A stretch of 9,407 nt of DNA from Porphyromonadaceae bacterium UBA4259 (GTDB lineage Bacteria; Bacteroidota; Bacteroidia; Bacteroidales; Muribaculaceae). A program made the translations under genes and the position numbers. Shown here piece after piece: positions 5,938 through 9,407 of the stretch. The notes below the pieces were generated by a model. It ran no database searches, was not told the DNA's origin, and saw only the letters and a program-made list of their open reading frames with translations. Positions within the stretch are counted from its first letter, which is position 1. Each line of letters opens with the position of its first letter. Where the stretch lies: positions 1 through 9,407 of the forward strand of contig DGWL01000098.1 in NCBI GenBank assembly GCA_002396125.1, written 5' to 3'.

Positions 5938-7551
5938 TTAATTGGCCTCGGTCACGCTCTCCTGAACTGAATCGCTGGCCGAGGGTTGCTCTAGGCCGAA
6001 ACATTGCTTGATAGCCGAGCGTATGTCGCTGGCGTCGCGCCCGTTGCCCTTGAGAATCTTGAGAACAGCCTTGATGTATTCCTCACGACTTTTGAGTCCC
6101 ACGAGCCCGGCCACGCCGCTCTGGGTGAGCATGAGCTTCTGGTTATATACCCGCAGCACCTCGTCATAATTTTTCTTTTGAACATAGACGTGGAACTCAC
6201 GGCACAAATGCTCATAGATGCCACGCGGATTAATCTCGTTGACGAGGTCGATCATGTGGTCCTCGAGAGCGCTGATATTGCGGAACTTCATGTCGACACG
6301 CACCTCAACATCGTGCTTTACACGATGGCGTGTGTGCTGCAACGCCTGCTGCTTTATTTCGTTGTCGAAATTCTTGATGACGGCACGCTTGACGCTATTG
6401 AACACGTCGTGCTCATTCTTGTGGCGATGACGCGCCACAGCGCGTATCACACCCTCAAGCATGAGAATATTCTCAATCTCGGCCACGTTAGGCACAAGAA
6501 TTTTTCGCTTGCGCAAGTATTCCACTTCCTTATCGTCGCGGCGGTCACGGTCGACGATGCCCCAGCTGTCGAGATGGTGCAATCCCTGCAATCCATTGAA
6601 CGAGCGCACACTCTCAATCACCTTGTTACAACTGCCCAGCGGCTTGATAGTGTACTCGGGGAAAACGAGTGAATAGAGGCGTGAGTCGATGCTGTGCTCC
6701 TCGTCGCCCTCAACAAAGAGGACAGGCTTGCGCGTGCCCAGCAGGTCGATGTAAAGACTGTCGCTCAAGTTGCTGCTCGACTGCAACACCTCATAGTCCC
6801 AAGTCTGTTGCTCGGGATTAAAATCCTTGACCCAGATGCACTTGTTGTCGATGCGTGAGCTGGCGAAGTCAATATCGTGAGTGCTGTAGACAAAGGTGCA
6901 ATCGGGGCGCATTTCCTCAATCACGTTCCACAGAGTCTGCATGATTGAAGGGTGAATAAATGTTTCGGGGTCGTCGACGAAGATAACGGCATCGGGCATG
7001 GCATAGAGAACCGCTCCCAGGTAATATAGCACAGCTTTCTCTCCATCGCTCAAGCGCAACGACGAGTACTTGTCGGTTTGACCCTCGGTAGCGAAAAGCA
7101 ACTTACCGTTCTCACGCAGAATCTTGTTCTTTGGGAACACCTCTTGCCACATCTTCACCACCTGGTCGAGCTTGGTCTTGGGGAACTCCATTTCCTCCTT
7201 CATGAGCTGGTGAGCCTTGAAGTTCATGAGGCTGCGAAACTCGTCGACCATCATCACATAGGTGAGCTTGTCAAACTCGCTCTTGGCGGTGTTGACCACT
7301 TGCTGCATGTTGCGGTTGAACTTGTCGAAGCGCTCACTTATAGAGCCCTTGAGTGCTTGTTCCTCCTGTTCCACGGGGAACAGCGCCCGCAGCGCCGAGA
7401 TGCGGTAGGCTTGCTCGCCGCACTGCTCTATGAGCTTGTTGACAAAGCGCGTCTTGCCGGCACCATTGGCACCTATCACTGTCACCTGCCTTGGCTCGCG
7501 CAGGATTTCACCTTTTTGCCCTGTTATTTTGTTAGGAAGTAATAAGTCCAT
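5938..7551 (-). CDS. Fused ABC-type ATPase and DUF4435/TOPRIM-like protein (PARIS AriA-AriB-like candidate)
   Basis: From the ATG at 7551 the protein has 537 residues. The N-terminal half is an AAA/ABC-type ATPase: Walker A GANGAGKT (27-34), a helical insertion (about 70-150), signature RLSDGEKA (166-173), Walker B VIFVDDPE (189-196) and the H-loop histidine in YSTHD (222-226). The C-terminal half resembles DUF4435, a TOPRIM-like fold: FVEGDEE (279-285, E281), GIVDRDRR (331-338, D334 and D336) and EIEN (358-361). In PARIS anti-phage systems an AAA ATPase (AriA) and a DUF4435 effector nuclease (AriB) are paired; fused forms are known. A defence role is therefore plausible but inferred, and OLD-like or unrelated ATPase-TOPRIM proteins are alternatives. 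The open frame continues 31 codons upstream (ATG at 7644), but a promoter-like TATACTTG lies inside that stretch and conserved sequence begins only after 7551. No partner gene adjoins it. Base composition matches its neighbours. Confidence 0.85.
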   Translation of the reverse strand: MDLLLPNKITGQKGEILREPRQVTVIGANGAGKTRFVNKLIEQCGEQAYRISALRALFPVEQEEQALKGSISERFDKFNRNMQQVVNTAKSEFDKLTYVMMVDEFRSLMNFKAHQLMKEEMEFPKTKLDQVVKMWQEVFPKNKILRENGKLLFATEGQTDKYSSLRLSDGEKAVLYYLGAVLYAMPDAVIFVDDPETFIHPSIMQTLWNVIEEMRPDCTFVYSTHDIDFASSRIDNKCIWVKDFNPEQQTWDYEVLQSSSNLSDSLYIDLLGTRKPVLFVEGDEEHSIDSRLYSLVFPEYTIKPLGSCNKVIESVRSFNGLQGLHHLDSWGIVDRDRRDDKEVEYLRKRKILVPNVAEIENILMLEGVIRAVARHRHKNEHDVFNSVKRAVIKNFDNEIKQQALQHTRHRVKHDVEVRVDMKFRNISALEDHMIDLVNEINPRGIYEHLCREFHVYVQKKNYDEVLRVYNQKLMLTQSGVAGLVGLKSREEYIKAVLKILKGNGRDASDIRSAIKQCFGLEQPSASDSVQESVTEAN

Positions 7552-7576
7552 AGTATTTTTCAAGTAAATGGGTAAA

Positions 7577-7584
7577 CAAGTATA
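7577..7584 (-). promoter_or_regulatory. Weak candidate promoter of the ATPase-DUF4435 gene
   Basis: On the minus strand TATACTTG (7584..7577) differs from TAnnTTTG by one base and would start transcription about 20 bases before the ATG at 7551. No TTG is seen at the right distance upstream. Its main value is in favouring the shorter start codon over the one at 7644. Confidence 0.3.
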
Positions 7585-7750
7585 CCAGTGAAAATGGTTA
7601 AAGCCGACACTCGCATTATAGCCAGCCTTAGTCACTGATGTCATTTAGTGTCTTTTCCATTTTCAACGTGTAAAAATAGAAAAAACTTGCGGCTCAACCA
7701 AAAAATGCGGCAAGATTTATAATAATTTGATAAAATGTTGCCATTACCAA

Positions 7751-7793
7751 TAAAAAAGCTCTCGTTCCTTGCCATGACGCAAAGAACGAGAGC
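7751..7793 (-). terminator. Rho-independent terminator of the flavodiiron gene
   Basis: GCTCTCGTTC (7758-7767) pairs perfectly with GAACGAGAGC (7784-7793). TTGC/GCAA (7769-7772 with 7779-7782) extends the stem across one mismatch to a CATGAC loop. On the minus strand the stem is followed by TTTTTTATT. It lies 23 bases beyond the stop codon and separates this gene from the ATPase gene downstream. Confidence 0.92.
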
Positions 7794-7816
7794 AATCTGA
7801 TTTTTGCCGCTATTGG

Positions 7817-9007
7817 TTATTGCAACGCTTGTGCCAGGTCGCGCCCATAGGCACGGCACTGGTCGATGGCGGCTTGGTCGGGTACCCACTGGATGCGGAT
7901 GCCATCGTTGATGACCTCGAAACCGCAACCCTGGAGCAGACCGGTGAGCAACTTGATGCCCTCGCCGCTCCAGCCATAACTGCCAAATGCCGCGGCCTTC
8001 TTGTTCTTGAGCTTCATGCCCTTGGCCATCTCGAGCAAGCCGGTGACCGCATGGGCAAGACCGTTGTTGATTGTGGGCGAGCCCACAAGCACAGCCTTCG
8101 ACGAGAAAATCTCGGTGAGGACATCGTTCTTGTCTTCCTTAGCGGCGTTATAAATCTTAATCTCCACGTCGTTGTCAACCTCCTGAATGCCACGTGCAAT
8201 CTCTTGCGCCATGGTGCGGGTGCTGTTCCACATGGTGTCATAGACGATAGTGATTTTATTCTCCTGATAATTGGCGGCCCACTGCTGATATTTCTCAATG
8301 ATGAGTCCAATGTTCTTGCGCCAAATCACGCCATGGCTTGGGCACACCATGCTCAGCGGCAGGTTCATGGCAAGAATCTCATTAAGCTTGCGAGTGACCA
8401 TCATGCTGAAAGGTGCGAGAATGTTGGCATAGTATTTCTTTGCCTCATAGAGCATCTCGGCCATGTCGACGCAATCGTCGTAGAGCGACTCGGTAGCATA
8501 GTGCTGACCGAAGCCGTCGTTACTGAAAAGAATGTTCTCACCGTCCATGTAGGTAAACATTGTGTCGGGCCAGTGGAGCATGGGAGCTTCGATGAATGTG
8601 AGCGTGCTGTCGCCAAGCTCGAGCGTGTCGCCGGTTTTCACGGTCACGAAGTTCCAGTCTTGATGATAATGGCCCTGGATAATTGCCTTGCCCTTGGCTG
8701 TGCAATAGATGGGCACATCGGGGATGAAGCGCATGAGCTCGGGCAGCGCGCCGCTGTGGTCGCTCTCGTTGTGCTGCATAATCACCGCGTCAATACTGTT
8801 GAGATCAACAACTTCCTTGAGTCGGGCCACAAACTCGCGGTCATAGGGTCCCCACACAGTGTCGATGAGCACGGTTTTCTTGTCGCGGATGAGATAGGAA
8901 TTGTAGCTCGAGCCACGATGAGTGGAGAGCTCGTCGCCATGGAAATGAGTGAGTTCCCAGTCAACTTTTCCAACCCATGTGACTTTGTCGGTTATTTTCT
9001 TAGACAT
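7817..9007 (-). CDS. FprA-family A-type flavodiiron protein
   Basis: A-type flavodiiron proteins reduce O2 to water or NO to N2O in the cytoplasm with electrons usually delivered by rubredoxin, protecting anaerobes from oxidative or nitrosative stress. The 396-residue product has the standard two-domain form. The metallo-beta-lactamase-like domain (about 1-248) carries the diiron ligands HNESDH (H79, E81, D83, H84), LHWPD (H145), SNDGFG (D164) and PSHGVIW (H225). These match Moorella FprA H81, E83, D85, H86, H148, D167 and H229, so the metal site looks intact. The flavodoxin domain (about 252-394) has the FMN-phosphate loop YDTMWNST (256-263), GSPTINNG (309-316) and GSYGWSGEG (342-350). There is no C-terminal rubredoxin or flavin reductase fusion, and no rubredoxin gene is visible nearby. 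It is monocistronic, with an ideal promoter and a strong terminator. Substrate preference (O2 or NO) cannot be told. Confidence 0.95.
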   Translation of the reverse strand: MSKKITDKVTWVGKVDWELTHFHGDELSTHRGSSYNSYLIRDKKTVLIDTVWGPYDREFVARLKEVVDLNSIDAVIMQHNESDHSGALPELMRFIPDVPIYCTAKGKAIIQGHYHQDWNFVTVKTGDTLELGDSTLTFIEAPMLHWPDTMFTYMDGENILFSNDGFGQHYATESLYDDCVDMAEMLYEAKKYYANILAPFSMMVTRKLNEILAMNLPLSMVCPSHGVIWRKNIGLIIEKYQQWAANYQENKITIVYDTMWNSTRTMAQEIARGIQEVDNDVEIKIYNAAKEDKNDVLTEIFSSKAVLVGSPTINNGLAHAVTGLLEMAKGMKLKNKKAAAFGSYGWSGEGIKLLTGLLQGCGFEVINDGIRIQWVPDQAAIDQCRAYGRDLAQALQ

Positions 9008-9069
9008 AGTTCAGTAAACGTTGTTTATATAAAATTAATGTGTATTTACAAGCTTCGATGTTCTATCTG

Positions 9070-9100
9070 CAAAAGTAGCAACACAAAATGAGATGTGCAA
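9070..9100 (-). promoter_or_regulatory. Promoter of the flavodiiron gene
   Basis: On the minus strand TTG (9100..9098) and TACTTTTG (9077..9070) are separated by exactly 20 bp. Transcription should start near 9064, giving a leader of about 57 bases. A small palindrome TAAAC-GTT-GTTTA (9015-9027) sits in that leader close to the start codon. Confidence 0.75.
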
Positions 9101-9217
9101 GAAAAACGTTTTTTTAAATTGAAAAATGACGCTTTTAGTGAATGTTGTATGCTTCCATGGGCTGATGGTGAAAATGAGCGATATAATTGCAGCTTTTAGT
9201 ATTATTCGTTGAAAAAT
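9101..9217. other. Spacer between two divergent promoters
   Basis: This AT-rich stretch separates the flavodiiron promoter from that of the right-edge gene and holds no credible coding sequence. It contains a 9-bp direct repeat GCTTTTAGT (9131-9139 and 9192-9200). It also contains the words TTGAAAAA, TGACGC and TTTTAGTGAAT, which occur in the same order upstream of nnr. Confidence 0.35.
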
Positions 9218-9249
9218 TTTGTCGAATGATTAAAAATACTGTATATTTG
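9218..9249 (+). promoter_or_regulatory. Promoter of the right-edge gene
   Basis: TTTG (9218-9221) and TATATTTG (9242-9249) are separated by exactly 20 bp. Transcription would start near 9255 and leave a leader of about 75 bases before the ATG at 9330. Confidence 0.75.
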
Positions 9250-9329
9250 TGGCGCTTTTTTTTTAGGACAAGCAGCAACCATAAGATTTTCAAAGATATT
9301 TACATAAACCAACTTATCACTTTTAAAAA

Positions 9330-9407
9330 ATGACAAGCAAACGATTTTTTGCCTTGCTCGTGCTTTGCATGAGCCTGGCCATTACCGTGAATGCCGCGCC
9401 TGTTACA
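9330..9407 (+). CDS. Partial gene for an exported protein (N terminus only)
   Basis: The ATG at 9330 opens a frame that runs to the window edge, giving 26 codons. They encode a clear signal peptide: basic MTSKR, a hydrophobic core from F6 to about V20, and an N-A-A cleavage region near residues 21-23. No cysteine follows the cleavage region, so this does not look like a lipoprotein in the visible part. An ideal promoter precedes it. Nothing of the mature protein can be read, so function is unknown. Confidence 0.75.
   Translation, partial: MTSKRFFALLVLCMSLAITVNAAPVT

Noticed and set aside
7552..7644. 31-codon N-terminal extension of the ATPase-DUF4435 gene
   Set aside because: It does not resemble ATPase N termini and contains the only promoter-like box; the ATG at 7551 is the better start.
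7686..7714. Possible second minus-strand terminator (CTTGC/GCAAG with T-rich sequence beyond)
   Set aside because: Only five pairs around a long loop; the flavodiiron gene already has a much stronger terminator at 7751-7793.
7820..9091. 423-codon plus-strand open frame opposite the flavodiiron gene
   Set aside because: The opposite strand encodes an intact flavodiiron protein with all metal ligands; this frame has no domain signature and would have to run through the other gene's promoter.

Overview
The window looks like chromosomal DNA of a gut-type Bacteroidales bacterium, probably near Muribaculaceae or Prevotellaceae. The phylum-level inference rests on promoters: five intergenic regions carry the Bacteroidetes -7 box TAnnTTTG, and four of these (5' of the tRNA, the NlpC/P60 gene, the flavodiiron gene and the right-edge gene) also have a TTG/TTTG -33 element exactly 20 bp upstream. 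Start codons lack Shine-Dalgarno sequences, and coding DNA of roughly 50% GC alternates with very AT-rich spacers. The family-level placement is a guess from style and gene content.

Layout from left to right. The first 20 bases, on the minus strand, are the 5' end of a tRNA gene cut by the window edge, with its own promoter. Next is nagA (minus), a GlcNAc-6-phosphate deacetylase with a perfect 17-bp palindrome at its predicted transcription start. It is divergent from pepT (plus), a tripeptidase closed by a strong terminator. nnr (plus) follows, a bifunctional NAD(P)HX epimerase/dehydratase with a G-rich, foldable 5' leader. A 580-bp gene-poor spacer then holds a pair of inverted GA-rich arms, several hairpins and two candidate promoters. 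After it come a secreted NlpC/P60 peptidase (plus), a 17-bp-stem terminator, and a convergent minus-strand gene that fuses an ABC-type ATPase to a DUF4435/TOPRIM-like domain. Last are a flavodiiron FprA protein (minus, with its own terminator) and, divergently, the first 26 codons of an exported protein (plus).

Most genes are single transcription units for ordinary cell maintenance: amino-sugar catabolism (NagA), peptide use (PepT), repair of damaged NAD(P)H (Nnr), wall remodelling (NlpC/P60) and O2/NO detoxification (FprA). The exception is the ATPase-DUF4435 fusion. Its domain pair matches the AriA/AriB proteins of the PARIS anti-phage system, here in one chain, and it is the best candidate for an unexplored defence function. 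Its base composition resembles its neighbours, so it is not an obvious recent import.

The most unusual non-coding signals are the nnr leader, the nagA start-site palindrome, and the inverted-arm element with hairpins between nnr and the NlpC/P60 gene.
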